Notes: generated from the sequence alone by a model not told the origin. A stretch of 64,000 nucleotides of DNA from Tetrastigma voinierianum (GCA_016808115.1 JAEQBH010007410.1:62001-126000), one strand, 5' to 3'. Shown: positions 10,960 through 23,700, counted from the first letter of the stretch. A program made the numbers and translations.

Positions 10960-12760
10960 CGGGATATTGATGTGCGCTTTCTGAATACTTCCATGAACTC
11001 GTGAACCGCTTATCCAACTTATGCTTCTTTAGACGTCAGGATACCTAATCGGGGGCCAGCTGGTCAGCGGTTGTCCTTGCTTCGGGCCAGATTTCCTACA
11101 GACCGCTTCTCTGGGGTTGTTCCCTATCCGTATCATCATTATGACCGGCCGATGACTTTCTCGCCTCTACCTCTCCGTCACCGCTTGCTCCGTATTCCAA
11201 TTCTTTACCACTTCTCAAAGACGATCGCTTAACATGTTCATTCCCATCTCTTCTCGGGTTCACTCGAAAGGTTTCGTAAGGAACCCCCGGATGCCTTCTC
11301 GTCAATAGATCGCTATCACCCATCCGCACTTCCAAGTTTCAACCGTGCCGCTGGATTGCTCAATCGCGGCCCGTTATTGCATATTTGCCTGTCTCATTCA
11401 TAAAGGCGCAGGTGAGGTGAGCATTCGCAAAGCGGCTTGTTCCAAGTCCATCTTTTCTCGTGAGGTGGTTCGCCACTTCTGTGGTGGTGACATGTTGTTC
11501 CTCGATTGTTCCTCCATCCATACCCTCGTCGCTCGACTATTCCGATTCGCTATTACGCCACCCTCGCTCGATTTTGGTTCGAGTAGTCGCTTTCCATACG
11601 TCCTTGTTGTCAGGGCGACTCTCGATTGAATCCCCCGACACATACCGGGCCTCGCTTTCTATCAAGCCACGTCTCCGACCGACATTCTTCTCTCGTGGCC
11701 GTCCTCCAATGTAATTCACAACTCCCATGGTCGGCCTGTGGCGCGCATTCGCGGAGCACTCACGCCTAGTTAATCGCTTAGTCACCAGGCAACATGAGTA
11801 ACGACATTGAGAACTCCTCATTATCCGTAAGCGCCACGCTTTACCGATGTGTTTTCTGTAAAGCACCGATTGTATTAGCAAGCAGATCTTCCAAGATTTC
11901 ATATATGCTTGGTCCGTGGGTTTTCTTCATTATCCCTCCGTACCGAGGCATCAATCACTGTTTAGTCGCGACATTTTGGGATCATTATAGAAAGGTATGG
12001 ACCCGCATCCATCCGTCACCGTGATGCGGGCACTTCCTCAATAGTTCGTGAAATCTATCCCATGCCTCCGCCAGGTTCTCCCCCTCTAGTTGTCCAAAAG
12101 TATCGATCTCTGCAATGTTGTGCAATTTTCGAAAGGGAAAACTCGTCAGAACTTCGTGACTAAGTCGTCTACGAAGTAATGGAACTGGTCGACTTAAGCA
12201 CCAATGCTCGCGCTCTATCACCTAGTGAAAGTGGGAACAATCTCAACCCGAGTGCCTCTCTTCGCGAACCCCATTGTACTTGATCGTGTCGCGCACTTCG
12301 AGGAAGTCAGGTCAAATGCATATTTAGATTCTCACTGGGCAATCCATGAAATAAGATGTCCGCTATCTTAAGGTTACTCGACTTCGCCGGTTGTTCGGGT
12401 CGTCAGTGGTCTCTGATACCGCTTGAACAACTCGTAGGCGGTAGGACAAACTCCTCTAGCAACATGAATGGATCATCCGCTGTATAAACTACCGGTGCTT
12501 CGATTCCTCCGCTATTCCTATTTCCGCCCTCTATGGCCTCGCTTTGCCTAATGCCAAGATCTCGCCTTCATTGTACTCTATGATTGCTGTGATTTCTAAA
12601 TTCATATGTTCTCCGCTCTGCCGTGATTCAGGTAAAGTTCTTTCTGGCTCAGGATCAAATGGATTGTTGGTCAACCTGATCCCGTCGTCACATGCGCTCA
12701 CTGTAACCTTGACTACAATCACACATGAATCAAAAAGACCAAATTACCAGTACTTGTAAG
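10960..12760 (-). pseudogene. Gag of Athila-like element 1
   Basis: Minus-strand segments carry Athila gag signatures. At 11985-12221 it reads FGQLEGENLAEAWDRFHELL followed by RKCPHHG, a hallmark of this gag family. At 11096-11335 it reads SLRSGKELE, the motif found near the gag-protease junction. Piece order agrees with gag running from the primer-binding site toward protease. The intervening frames (11398-11902) are low-similarity and probably shifted. The usual CCHC knuckle was not seen. Confidence 0.7.
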
Positions 12761-12829
12761 AACAAATAAAACAAAAAAAATTCCAGAGTAATATCTAATT
12801 GCTTTATTATCTATATCACACAAAACTTA

Positions 12830-12847
12830 TCCCCGGCAACGACACCA
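12830..12847 (-). other. tRNA primer-binding site of Athila-like element 1
   Basis: Plus strand tccccggcaacgacacca, i.e. minus strand tggtgtcgttgccgggga, six bases from the inner end of the 5' LTR. This differs by two bases from the usual Athila site (tggcgccgttgccgggga). It fixes both the orientation and the 5' LTR boundary. Confidence 0.9.
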
Positions 12848-12853
12848 AAAACT

Positions 12854-14072
12854 TGATAGGCAGAAAGCGTGGTGTGTATATATGTACGCCTATGTGCGCA
12901 AGTGCACGCTGCCGCCTGGCACATAAAGGAAAACGGCGGTACGGATATCGATTCACGAGGATAAGTGTGTTGAATACAGATTGACTTTTGAATATTATCC
13001 GATATAAGCTTTGGGGGTGATGAGTACTAATGTATGAGTTTAAACTAAACTAATCGATCTTAATGAATTACTGTATAATGGAGACTAGGGCTATGTCTCC
13101 CCTGCCACTTTTGATGGATTATTTCCTAAAGAAGTTACTATTCAGTTTATTTATAATTTATTGATGGCTAGGTGATCGCTTACGAAATACCCTCTCTCAA
13201 GGTGTATCCGCCTATCTCGCTAGCAGAGTTGAGTGTATCTCACCCTAACTCGACAATTCGAAATGCTTAAATGTTTAACCTTAATCGCCATCCTCGATCG
13301 AATATCTCTATTTACCGAATCAATCAAGGCTGCTTACTAAATCCTCGGTATCTCAACATCTCTCGAATCTCTGATATCCAAGATAATCACGCTAATGTCA
13401 CACATCACCATGTAAATAACTCACGTATATAAAGCAAGATGTTAACAAGTTATAAACAATCGAATAATATAAAATACTAATCTTTAATCCATGCAATCGG
13501 GATGTGGTTCAACACCCTAGTATAAATCTGTAACATACCGGTCACATGAGAACACCATATTTAATCTATAAACATCGTGATTTCTTTATCCGGAAGAAGA
13601 AAATACAAAAGTCGGGCTTTTCTTCAAGATCAAGGTCGCTGCTGCTCTGATTTCCGTGCCCTAGTTCATATAATCTTCGATGCCTCGAATTCTGGTCCCC
13701 TTTTTGCTTTTAATGATGGAGGCGGTAAATCGCTACCGACGTCAGTGGACGCCGAGACATCACACGTCACGCTTGTCGACTTCTACATTAGCTGACCAAC
13801 GTCGCTGACTTTAGATCGCCACGACAGTAGGGGACATTGCGACGTGGGGGACGCCGCAACGCTGGAACGTCATACGCTCCGTACCACTTTATGCACTTCC
13901 ACCCTCCTCGATCTAAATGTGCATCCAAAAACCCATCGCTCCACCTCGCAGCTTACACACACACTACAAAAATCAGATGTCAGGCCATAAATAATACTTA
14001 ATTTAAATATAAAATAAAGGTAAAAATGTAAGACAGACGTGGGTTTGGCATGAGTGTTTTAGGCACTCATCA
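12854..14072 (-). repeat. 5' LTR of Athila-like element 1
   Basis: 1219 bp, pairing with 2580-3731. On the minus strand it starts tgatgagtgcc and ends with the complement of tgataggc, giving TG...CA ends. Degenerate copies of the GC-rich palindromic motif lie at 13736-13870, 202-336 bases from its 5' end. Confidence 0.88.
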
Positions 14073-14510
14073 AAGAGTAAGAACTAGAAACGCTCCCGGG
14101 ACCAATCAAAGAGAAAGAGGGAACCCCTGCAGTTTACCCCTCTAAACATCTCTACATGCATCTTCCTCTCATCTAAGATCACCCCGACTTCAAACGGCTC
14201 CATACTAATTCGCTAGATCCTCACAAATAAGAATCCAATCTCTGAGATGTGATTACCATAGGGACCATGGGCATGAGACCAACCGATGTTGAAGCTTGAA
14301 ATTTTAGTGGAAAGGTTAATCAGGGCCGGCCACCTCAGGAGATATGTTCGGGAGACAGTCTGCAGAGTTGAGGTCGCCCCCGCGGTTGAAAGAATAATGA
14401 CAAGGGCAGAGCTTCCACCTGAACCTTGGCCCACCATAAACTACACTGGCAGCCCAATCGACGAACAAGACACTCTAAATGCCAAAAGAGAAGGTCAAGC
14501 AGCGCCATAG
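14073..14510 (+). pseudogene. Tat gag, C-terminal part
   Basis: Continuation of the gag broken at 2579. The DNA at about 14238-14285 encodes the Tat-type gag knuckle: an in-frame stop, then RCDYHRDHGHET and a Cys after two residues. The open frame 14286-14510 goes on with ILVERLIRAGHLRRYVRETV, the segment that normally follows this knuckle. The reading frame changes between the two. Confidence 0.8.
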
Positions 14511-14559
14511 CCCGCCCGTGAACACCATCCACGCCCCGCATAGCAAGCAGAGCAATCCA

Positions 14560-15010
14560 CCGATGGCCCACATCTTCCTTTGTTAACCCATCCAGGTCAT
14601 TATGCCGCACTACAATGCACTCAGATTTACGGTATTATTAACGATTTCGATGTGCACAAAGTAATCGGCTGACCCTAGCACGCAAATCCCACTCATTACA
14701 ACCGCCACCTTCAGTAGATGAACATCTCTTTCGACAGCTAAGTTCGGCCGGCGTGAACTTATCCGGCTTAACGTGGTAACCACAAGAACGACAAGACATC
14801 GCTTTCTCGCATGGAAGGGCCTAGAGTTCCAACAGTCTGATTGTCAAGGACCCAGCCCTTACACGCCATCATGGCTCGAGCCCGTCGCATGCGATGAAAG
14901 TCGTGTCCTACCATCAAATGATCACTATTCGACCAGTTGTCGATAAATCGACTCCCATAAGGCCCAACTACAGCTGACAAATATACCAACCACGCATAGG
15001 AGCGTGAGAA
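14560..15010 (+). pseudogene. Aspartic protease of the Tat element
   Basis: In plus-strand frames the order of Tat protease landmarks is visible: an Asp-Val-His stretch (NDFDVHKVIG, about 14640-14670) where the active-site D-x-G-S-S should follow, MNISFDS near 14720, an L-S-G-hN turn near 14760, then SHAMKVVSYHQM near 14885-14920, the conserved C-terminal 'H.MK.V.S..H' block. The catalytic D-x-G-S-S itself is not readable (the frame breaks at ggctgaccctag). The enzyme would cleave the polyprotein. It is non-functional as sequenced. Confidence 0.6.
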
Positions 15011-15032
15011 AAACTAGCTCCTACAATTTAGC

Positions 15033-16911
15033 TCCTCGAGACCCGCACCTCAGAATCACCACAACGCCGCCAAGGTGAACCCTGAAAATCCGCATTGAGA
15101 AGGTAAAATGGTACTCAGAGAAAATCCGAAATTTTTCAGATCTCGATGACGAAACGGACTTCACCATTGGAATCGTCTCACGAAATCTAGCTCTCACATC
15201 AAAATTTGTCCACCCGAGACAACAAATTTACGCCGAGGCACTAAGAGGCGCGGACACTGGGCACATCAGGAGTGACTCCAAGAGGCATACAGTCATGTGC
15301 AAGGAGGAGTCAAACATGAGTTCAAGTGTGGGCCATGAGAGACACATGGCATCATGCCATTGGAGGAAAATCCATGGTATGGATAAGGGATGAGGTAATC
15401 TGGCTGTGGCCAATGAGAATCGACACTGCCAAGTGAGAGGACTTTTCTCGACCTCAACCTGCACTAAACCGGTTTGGGAATGAAAGAAAGAGAGAAAAGA
15501 ACAAACCGAAGAGAGAGAAAAGGAAATGAGAGAGAAAAGAGGGATCTAGAGAGAGAAGCCCCACCTTCTCTCTGTGATTTCCGCGCACGGCCCGGCAAAC
15601 CCTGAGGCAAGAAGCAAAGTTATTCACGCCGCAAGAGCCACATCGTGGTACTGGGCCAGGAGTTTCGACAACTCCGAGAGGTAAGGGTTTTCTCCTACTT
15701 GCTTTATTCTTTGGCTGAGAGCCATTTGAATGGTTTTGATGGTGTGAGGCCGTGAGCATTTGCTCGCTAGTCCCAAATCCGCACTAAATGTCGGGAAACT
15801 GTGACCCACTTCGATAGTCCTGCATCGATTGGGCGGACTCCGGGGAATGAACTCAGGTGCTATATATTTGTGTGTTATTGCTTGATATTGAATAATAACA
15901 TAATTGTGTGTGTAGGAGGTATAACCATCCTAGAAGTGATTATGTTGCATGTAGTAATAAATATTCATGACATGAAATAAATGTATCAGTATCATGCACC
16001 AGATGCACAAGAACATCGCATGACATTGGGTGTGAGTGCATGGTTTGGGTCAATTCTATGTTAGTGTCGACTTTGGTAAATCGACACTGTGTTTGATGTC
16101 GATAAATTGTCGTGGGGACATGGTAAGATCGACATTGGTTGGTGTCGTGGGGGCATGGGACATCACCCAACCGAAGCGCATGATTTTAAAGAAATCTAAA
16201 ATGTCCAAAGGTTAAAATAAAAGTTTTATGGGAATTGTTCACTATTTGAGGTTGTCCAAGGCTCGGTTGTCCAAAGCTGCTCAAGGTTGTCCAAAGGCTC
16301 CTGAGGTTGTCCAATTACTCTAGGTGTCCGTGATTCGGAGATTTCCCATGATCGGAGTATGTCCTAAGGTTTCGGAGAGTGTCCAACGGATTTTAAATGT
16401 AAAACAAATATTTTTGTTTTGAAAATAATTTTCATACATGGCAAGTCAGGTGGTGTAAGGAGTCTGCGGAGGACTCGTGGCATCGTCGGGGCACATGTAG
16501 ACACTGAGGTGATCATGTACTATTGAATGTGTTCGCTGCCATCACATGTGCACTTAGGTGGGAGTAACATATGTAGGGGAATCTAACCATCAAGTATCAG
16601 CCACCCCGTCTATGAAATTATTTCAGTAATCAAGACGCACCTCGGGGATGGGACGCACCAGGCCCAGAGGCGAAGAAATGGCCTAATATGGCCTTATTAT
16701 GTATTTTTGTGCACCCCAAAGACCTAGCTTTTGGATAATTTGTAATCAAAAACAAATTGTAATTAAATCTTTCAGATAAAATATACATTCCTGGGTGAGT
16801 ATGGATAAGGGCCCGACGTGGCCATTTTATCACACAGTCTCATGATATGAGACAAAGATGTTTTCCGTAGGTTGATCTAGAATATCAGACCCCCTGGATT
16901 TGGGGGCGTCA
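15033..16911 (+). repeat. Solo Tekay-type LTR inserted in the Tat element
   Basis: It matches the Tekay LTR at 32110-34037 in layout: starts near gagacccgc, then a region tcaccattggaatcgtctcacgaaa, a probable transcription-start zone with gaggtaagggttttctccta (15679-15698), gatggtgtgaggccgtgag, iterated gttgtccaa repeats, a cacttaggtgggagta block, and an end at tttgggggcgtca. No Tekay coding sequence flanks it, so it is best read as a solo LTR left by LTR-LTR recombination. The left boundary is uncertain (14993-15033). The right flank ataag and left-side atagg may be a diverged target duplication. Confidence 0.7.
16247..16400 (+). repeat. Tandem gttgtcc repeats inside the solo LTR
   Basis: Five or more repeats of (g)gttgtccaa plus 12-18 bases (aaggctcg, agctgctcaag, aggctcctgag) form a short minisatellite. 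The two related LTRs carry different tandem repeats at the same relative place (33240-33420 and 43250-43400). Confidence 0.8.
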
Positions 16912-17790
16912 ATAAGGGTGGGAGGACAGGGAGCGATTGGTCGTAGACCCCCTGGAATCAATATTCCTAGATGGGTCGGATAAGTCCACATATGTTAGTT
17001 CCTCCTGTTATTGTACTGAGAATGAACAAATACAAGCAGGTTCTCGCTTCCGTAATATGGATGTATTCGCCCGGACTCACTCGGGACATGGTCGGTATAA
17101 ACTGTGACATGCCTCTCATAAACCGACGTCATCCTTCGCCAGCGGGTTAGATAGAAAGTGAGGCGTTTCCACCTGGACCGTCATTAGGTTATTCAAGCGG
17201 AAGTTGATAATCTTTTAAAAGCAAGATTCATCTAGAGATAGTACTTCTGAATGGTCACAACGGTGGTAGTCTCAAAAAAAGGTGGTAAATGGAGAGTGTG
17301 CGTGGACTACCCATATCTCAATGAGGCATGCTCGAAAGACAGCTTCCCTCTACCGCGGATAGACCAGATTGTTGACGCGACGGCCGTGCATGGAATGTTG
17401 TCATTCCTGGATGCCTTCTCGGGATATCATCAAATACCTATGCATCAACCAGACGAGGAAAAAACAACATTCATCACCCCGCATGGGCTATTCTGCTACA
17501 ATGTGATGCCGTTTGGATTAAACAACGTCGGGGCAACGTATTAGAGGTTAATGACCAAGATGTTAAAGCTGCTACTAGGAAAAACCATAGAGTTTTACAT
17601 TGATGATATGTTGGTAAAATCCAAGAAACACCTGGACCATGCTAAACACCTGCAAGAGGCTCTTGAACTCCTAGGGGCATATGGTATGAAGCTCAATCCC
17701 TCAAAGTGCGCCTTCGGAGTCAGCGTGGGCATATTCTTAGGTTTCATGGTGACTCAGAGGGGGATAGAAGCCAACCTCGCTTAACTTAAA
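16912..17790 (+). pseudogene. Reverse transcriptase of the Tat element
   Basis: The RT core is unusually well kept. From 17251 to 17784 one frame reads through with a single in-frame amber stop at 17542-17544. Landmarks are KKGGKWRVCVDYPYLNEACS, KDSFPLPRIDQIVDATA, FLDAFSGYHQI, MPFGL, then the catalytic FYIDDMLVKSKKHLDH and LNPSKCAFGV. The stop replaces a Gln codon (tag for cag), a C-to-T change of the kind expected from methylated cytosine decay. Upstream at 17040-17250 the lead-in 'DVFA.TH.DM' is readable only through frameshifts. The YIDD active site is intact. Confidence 0.92.
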
Positions 17791-17989
17791 GCTATTTATC
17801 CCGGCTCCCGCTCTAGAAAAGTGGCATAAAGAATCGATCGGTCTAAGAGCCGCCCTGGGGCGGTTCTTCTCTCGGTTTACAAACCGTCTAAAGCCGTTCT
17901 TTCTTACCTTCAAGGGGGCCAACTAGGCTGGATGGAATGAGGAATGTGATAAATCCTCACAAAGAATCAAATGCATCTTATAACCCCTC

Positions 17990-18760
17990 CAAATCTCACA
18001 AATTCTGGGCTTCCTGGCGGGGGAACACTCTTCTTCGTATACTTGGCAGTTTCAGATGTCTCAGTGAGTGCTGCCCTGTTCAAGGAAGATGAGAACAGAG
18101 CCAGAGGCTAGCATTTTCTGCTAGCAAGTCCTACCCCACGAGAAACCCGGGACACAACCACCTTGAGCATGCGGCATTAGCCCTCCGGGTAGCAACTAAG
18201 AAGCTTTGCCTATACTTCCAAGCACACTCAATTGTTATGCTAATTGATCTCCCTCTTCGGAGCACCATTCATAAGCCTGACTTGTCTGAGAGGATGACTC
18301 AATGGGTAATTGAATTGAGAGAATTCGATATTCAGTATAAACCAAGATTACTAAAAGTGAAAGGTTATGGCAGCATTTTCAGCAGAGATCCCGATCCGCA
18401 CGAGCCTAGACAGCCTGAACTCGGTACCCTAATGTGTGATGTGGCATCTCGAAAACCGGAGTTGGCATCAGTTTGCAACTTAAATCTCCAGCCAAGGAGA
18501 AGATCGAAAGGTGCAACTATTTCCTGGGCTTCGCGCCCAACAACGAATCAGTATGAGGCCATCCCAAATGCACTAACCGCGGGGGCCATGCGGTTAGTCG
18601 ACAAGCTCCCGACGGAAGTGATTCTCAGTTGGTAGGCAAGTAAACGAAGAATACGAAGTCACGAGACCTCAAATGGCAAAGCATGTATCCTCGGTTAAGC
18701 AACGCCAGCATCTTTTCACTGGGTAGCCAATATCCCCAAGAACTTGTAATGAGAAAGCGA
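17990..18760 (+). pseudogene. RNase H plus second, archaeal-type RNase H of the Tat element
   Basis: Frame 18237-18635 starts with LPLRSTIHKPDLSERMTQWV and IELREFDIQYKPR, the end of the standard RNase H and its connection. It then continues into NQYEAIPNALTAGAMRLV and, after a stop at 18633, into sequence encoding a QLVG-type motif and RDLKW-like remnants. This second block is the extra RNase H domain known from the Tat lineage (conserved N-E-h-EYEA core). The first half, 17990-18236, is broken by shifts. It gives lineage evidence rather than a working enzyme. Confidence 0.8.
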
Positions 18761-19039
18761 TGCCTGCCGCCAGAACGCTTCTCTTCCGCCATGACGTAAA
18801 ATGAAGAGTTCTTGCTTCATTTATTATTAAATGGATTTCCAATTATCACTACCTGAGTAAGTCAGGTGGACGAGGTCTCCCCTTCTTGGATGGACCCCAT
18901 AGTACAATATATCAACACTGAGAACTCCTAAAACGAAGGGACAGTTCACAAGATTCAAATCCAATGGGGCCGATTCTCTTTAGTTAATGGGCAATGTTAA
19001 ACGTAACCTCAGACGGTCGCATTTAAAGTGCTTAACTAC

Positions 19040-20083
19040 CAAACAGGGACAATATGTATTGGCTGAATTACATGAAGGGATATGTGGTAATCATCCAGGC
19101 GACAGAACACTGGCACACAAAGCCCACACTCAGGGGTATCATTGGCTAACATGAGATCTGACGCCACCGATGACGTGCAAAAGTGTGACCAATGCCGCCA
19201 GTTGCACTTCTGTCTTGGAGTTCACTAGCTCGATTTAATTTCGACATGCAGCCCGCCTTTCGCTCAATAAAATTGACATACGTCGCCCTCACGCCCGGCT
19301 CAAAAATGACACGGCTGCCACCGATTATTTCAACAAGTGGATGTAGGCCGAGGCTTTCGTGACACTAAAGATAAGGATGTCACCTTGGCTCATCCTCGAA
19401 GAATATCAACTGGTCGGGTTCGGCATACCCGATCAATCAGACGATAATGGGCCTCAATTTGATAGATGGGCACACACGAACTTTTGCCATGAGTTGAAAA
19501 TAAAGAATCTATACTCCACCCCGCGATATTCGCAGAGCAACGACCAAGCAGAAACTTCTAATAAAACCCTATTGACCGCCTTAAAGAAACGATTAGACTC
19601 AGCTAAAGGCAAGTGGGTGGACGAACTCCCCGGGGTACTTTGGGCCTACAAAACGACAACCCGCAGACCAACCGGTATATCCCCCTTTGCGGTCACTTAT
19701 GGGATGGAGGCTATAATCCCAATAGAAGTCGGTACGCCCACGCTTCGAACTAATATACCCAAGGCCGACATCAACTGATTAAAGACTCAAATACGGCGCA
19801 TTTAATCATACGGGCAAAGATCTATGTGAATAGCATCATACCACCGCAGTTAGCAACCTATACACACCCGTGAAACCCTCGAATGTTCCAACCAGGACAT
19901 GGTCCTCAGGAAAGTTTTCGAACACAAACATCCTACAACCTAAAGTTCCCAACCCAAACTAGGAGGGACCATATATTGTAACGCAAGCCGGCGAATCTAG
20001 ATTATATGCATTAGATAAACTAGACGGGACACATATACCTAGAATGTGGAATGTTATGCAACTCAAAAGGTACTATCAATAAA
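19040..20083 (+). pseudogene. Integrase of the Tat element
   Basis: The zinc-binding N-terminus is at 19057-19210 (LAELHEGICGNHPGDRTLAH, then YHW and a later C-x-x-C region). The core frame 19359-19778 is open for 139 codons: DNGPQFDRW (second catalytic Asp), a Tyr-Ser-Gln segment ending in QAETSNK with the catalytic Glu, KWVDELPGVLWAYKTTTRR, then FAVTYGMEAIIP. The C-terminal part at about 19960-20083 ends MWNVMQLKRYYQ and a TAA stop. The first catalytic Asp region (19270-19350) is shifted. The C-terminal half is one of the best-preserved coding blocks in the window. Confidence 0.9.
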
Positions 20084-20099
20084 GAATGATTCAATCTCT

Positions 20100-20475
20100 A
20101 ACCATGTTCTTGTCTCAATTTTGTCATTACAAAGCCCGGGTAAGGTTGATGTCCTACCGGCCTAGTATGGTTGATGCCCAGCTGGTTCATTACAAAGCCC
20201 GAGTAAGGCCGGGAGGTCCTAACACCCAAGATGGTTGATGCCCAAATTGGTTCATCACAGTCTGTGGTTTCGATGTCCCGTCTACCAAGATGGTCGATGC
20301 CCAACTAGTTCACATAAAGCCCGGGGAAGGTCAGATGTCCCACGCCTAGTATGGTTGATGCCCAGCTGGTTCATTACAAAGCTCGGGTAAGGTTGACGTC
20401 CTGTCAACCTAGTATGGTTGATGTCCAGCTGGTTCATTATGAACCTAGGGTAAGGAGGCACTAGAAGAGGGGAAA
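20100..20475 (+). repeat. 61-bp tandem repeat downstream of Tat pol
   Basis: About six copies of a 60-62 bp unit containing gatggttgatgcccagctgg and ttcattacaaagcccgggta. The atggttgatg core recurs at about 20167, 20229, 20289, 20350 and 20412. Tandem repeats at this position are a known, fast-changing feature of Tat elements and a source of satellites. Confidence 0.95.
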
Positions 20476-20750
20476 ATGAACCTTGTCTACCGGAGTGTTC
20501 ATCCGGACCTGATCTATGTCCTACCTACAGCACATTCTTGCCTACCAAGCAATGAACTTAATTACATGATTCGACAAAGAGAAAGCAACAACATCATATT
20601 CGCAAACAACACATGCTTTATTATTGAGAACAACACATGCTTTATTATTGAGCTTGGTTTCAAAATAAATAACAAAACTGTGGATATAAAACATGTATAA
20701 GGAACAAGGCTCAACAAGTTAAAACCCCTTAGCCCCGCCAGACATCAGCG
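20476..20750. other. Spacer with a 24-bp direct duplication
   Basis: No gene. The block aacaacacatgctttattat plus tgag occurs twice in a row at about 20606-20653. The spacer separates the tandem repeat from the antisense region. Confidence 0.7.
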
Positions 20751-20754
20751 TTCC

Positions 20755-23700
20755 TCACTCTCCTACATTTCCAAGTAGAAGAATCAGCCTACACCCACTT
20801 TCAACCTTAGTGGCAGAGAGGTGCTCGCTCGCTTCGCTAATATCCGTCTCAAGGACTGCAGCGAGAACCTCCCTCTCTGGCGCAATCATCGCTTCACTAG
20901 AGCAAACATCGATGGTCACGGCTTCGGCAAGGACAACACTTAGGGGGCATCGAGGGTTGATAAAGAACTCTGGGGATAATGACTTAGACGTGTTTGGCAT
21001 CCCGTTTGGAACCACGAGTTGACTTCCACAAATATTATGTGCGAAAGCACAATAGCCATAACCATAGTTGAAGATCACGTCAAAGCCCTCCTCATGCTTC
21101 CTCCTCCTATAGTGGCCTTTTCTTAAGGGCCTGTGCCTGAGCGGACACCATCTTTACTTCAGTCCCGAGCTCTAGAAGGCAGAGACTTGCTCAACGGCCA
21201 TGCCTAGCCTCTCGCCTTCCACCTTTCACTTAGCCTCCTTTGAAACCGCCTGTATGCTTGACCCTAGCCAACTCGACTCTACTCCGCTCTCGCACCTCCT
21301 CGTCAGACGGCATCCATATGGGCCATCGAGGCTTCGTGGGTGAGCAAAAGATGTCTCTAACTCTACTGGCCAACCTTTCAACGCCTTCTTGGCCTCCTTC
21401 TCCCAAATGGGATCTCGACTGTCAGCCTAAAGAAGCACTTAAGACCGCGGGTCGAACACACTGAGCTGCAAGTAGAGTCGCAGCCTCTTCGCATTCCCTC
21501 ACTAGACTCGGGAATTCTCATGCTGGTAAGTCATACTGGATAGCCGTATACTTGGCAAAGAATGCACGAATAAGGCAATAATCGAAATAATACTAGAATA
21601 AAGGCATAGTAGTTGTAAACATACAGCAAATTCGCCGACTGCACGGTCGCTTGCTATGTATTACCATTCCGTCTTCAACTGCTTGCTTGAGTTTGTCCTT
21701 ACAAGCATAGGTAGGGACTAAGACGACATATTCTTCGCCTCTCCCCTCGGCCCACACAGCTATAGGCATTGGAAGTAGTGCTGGATATAGCGTTGCATGT
21801 GGGCAACCGGGGATTCACCCTAGTTAAACGACCTCAAACAATTGATAATCTCCTGGGCACCTTATGGCCCAGGAACCGATATTTCCACCATGGGGGGAGC
21901 CTGGCCCTGTGGAGGAATATAAGAATTCAATGCACCCACAGAAGCAACAATCCCATCGCGCCAACCCGACAGACGGCCTTATCTGACCAACCAACAATCT
22001 GCTCCGAGGGAATGTCCTCCTGGACCTCCGCATGAGTTGGGGAGACCTCTCCTAAATCCACCGAGAGGGTAGTCTCCGAAGCCAACTGGCCATGAAAGCC
22101 CATCTCAGGCGAATCCGAGATGACTATTGCCTTCAAGACCAACTCTAACAAGATGGCTGCTTACTATCTCATCGGCCACCTCGAGGGTAGCACCGCCACC
22201 CTCTTAGCCGGGCACCTCGTTTACGCTCCACGCATATCAAAGTCAGAACAAGATCAACCATTCAGTTCCTCGCCTTCCTCTTCCCTGCCAGGCGGCCAGA
22301 TATCGGGGGAAACCCAAGGGACAAAATCTTCCATCCCCGCTCCAAGCATTTTTGGCCATTCAGGCACCATCCTTCCCTTCTTAGATACTTAGGGGGTAGG
22401 ACGAGAACCCACAAAAGGGAGACACTTGGGGGACAAGGCCGGAATCCTCCCTAGACAAAGAAAGGTCTCTGACCGCAATTAATCACCGCTTCGACCAACC
22501 ACCTCGGTCCGTGTCTTGGCTGAGACGAGCCGCCCGGCTAAATTTAGAGATCGCCACACCGCAAAGCCTCGCTTCCACTATTTCTAAGGCAAGAGGTGTA
22601 AAATAACTGAATGATGCAGTGCAGATAGATCATGATCAACTCACGAAGATTTTTCAGCTTAAGAGAATTTCATGATCGTCTAAATTTCGTAAATCTCTAG
22701 CAACCTCTTAATCTTCTTAAAGCTAGCTTTCTCCACCCAGTTTACTAGTCTACCCCTCCGACTTTTTCCTGCACAAAAAAATATACAATAATAAAATATG
22801 CGAACGAAAAGGATAGATGCATGAAAATGCATCGACATACATATCACACAACTTGAACACACCTGGTAATGACATTGATTGGTTTAAAACAAACAGGAGG
22901 TCAAGGGAGCCTAGGGTCTCATACCAAGGTCCTCTAACCAAGATCACGCCCTTCGCCTCTGTCTTAGGCGAGTTCTGAGTCCCAACAAATTGCAGGCCAG
23001 TCAGAGGGTCGACATGATAGCCGACTCGTGTCCTAGCTTCAAGGTATAAATAAAGCAAATCTCTACCAACGAAATGTCCAATTGGTAAAGGAGGTTCAAC
23101 ACGCTGCACCCGATCAGGATCCGGATGACATTTGGATGGATAAGAGCAGGAGGCGCCTGCAGAAGTGTAGAACTCAAGCATCAGAGAAGAAACTGTGGAA
23201 GCGGCTCCTAGCCATGAAATGCTCGGTGAAATACACATCGACTTCCTCGCTAATAGTGAATTCCTACTTTACCCATCCGTCAACTCAAAATCGATAATGT
23301 TAGGAATTTGACAGTAAGACCTCAACTCCTCCATGGACAGGGAGGAGATGAGGTTGCTTTAAAGTGTGTATCCCAATCCAGCCCTTTCTCTCGTGCCCAA
23401 ATGACCATGGAAAGCCTCTTCGACCTCTCGCTATACTGCAAGCAGACAACAACAAAAGGAGAAGGGAAAGGGGAATCAGTTCCATGCTATAATACCAAAC
23501 TAGTAAAAGGGCGAGAACGCACATGAACCTACCAAACCCGGGAAAAACCCCCCTAGTTCTAGAGTGTCCTGAAAACACCCTCTTATGATTCTATCGCCGG
23601 AAACCTACTAGCAACTGGAATCTAACGTACCCAGAACAAAAACAAGGCTTACTTGGAAGATAAGGGAAAACAAACGCCTGGAAAGACAACTAAGAAACAC

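Larger units (their letters stand above)
2580..14072 (-). mobile_element. Athila-like Ty3/gypsy element 1, nested in Tat gag
   Basis: Complete element on the minus strand, about 11.5 kb, bounded by LTRs 12854-14072 (5') and 2580-3731 (3'). Reading on the minus strand it has a primer-binding site, gag, RT, RNase H, integrase, an env-like region and a long 3' noncoding region. That order and the post-integrase env-like region are characteristic of the Athila lineage. It splits the Tat gag gene: recognisable gag lies on both sides. Both flanks share gagtaagaa (2571-2579 and 14076-14084). The right copy sits 3 bp outside the predicted LTR end, so the exact target duplication is uncertain. Every coding domain has frameshifts. 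Confidence 0.88.

Noticed and set aside
11345..11714. Two plus-strand frames of 84-94 codons
   Set aside because: Opposite strand of Athila gag; no family signature.
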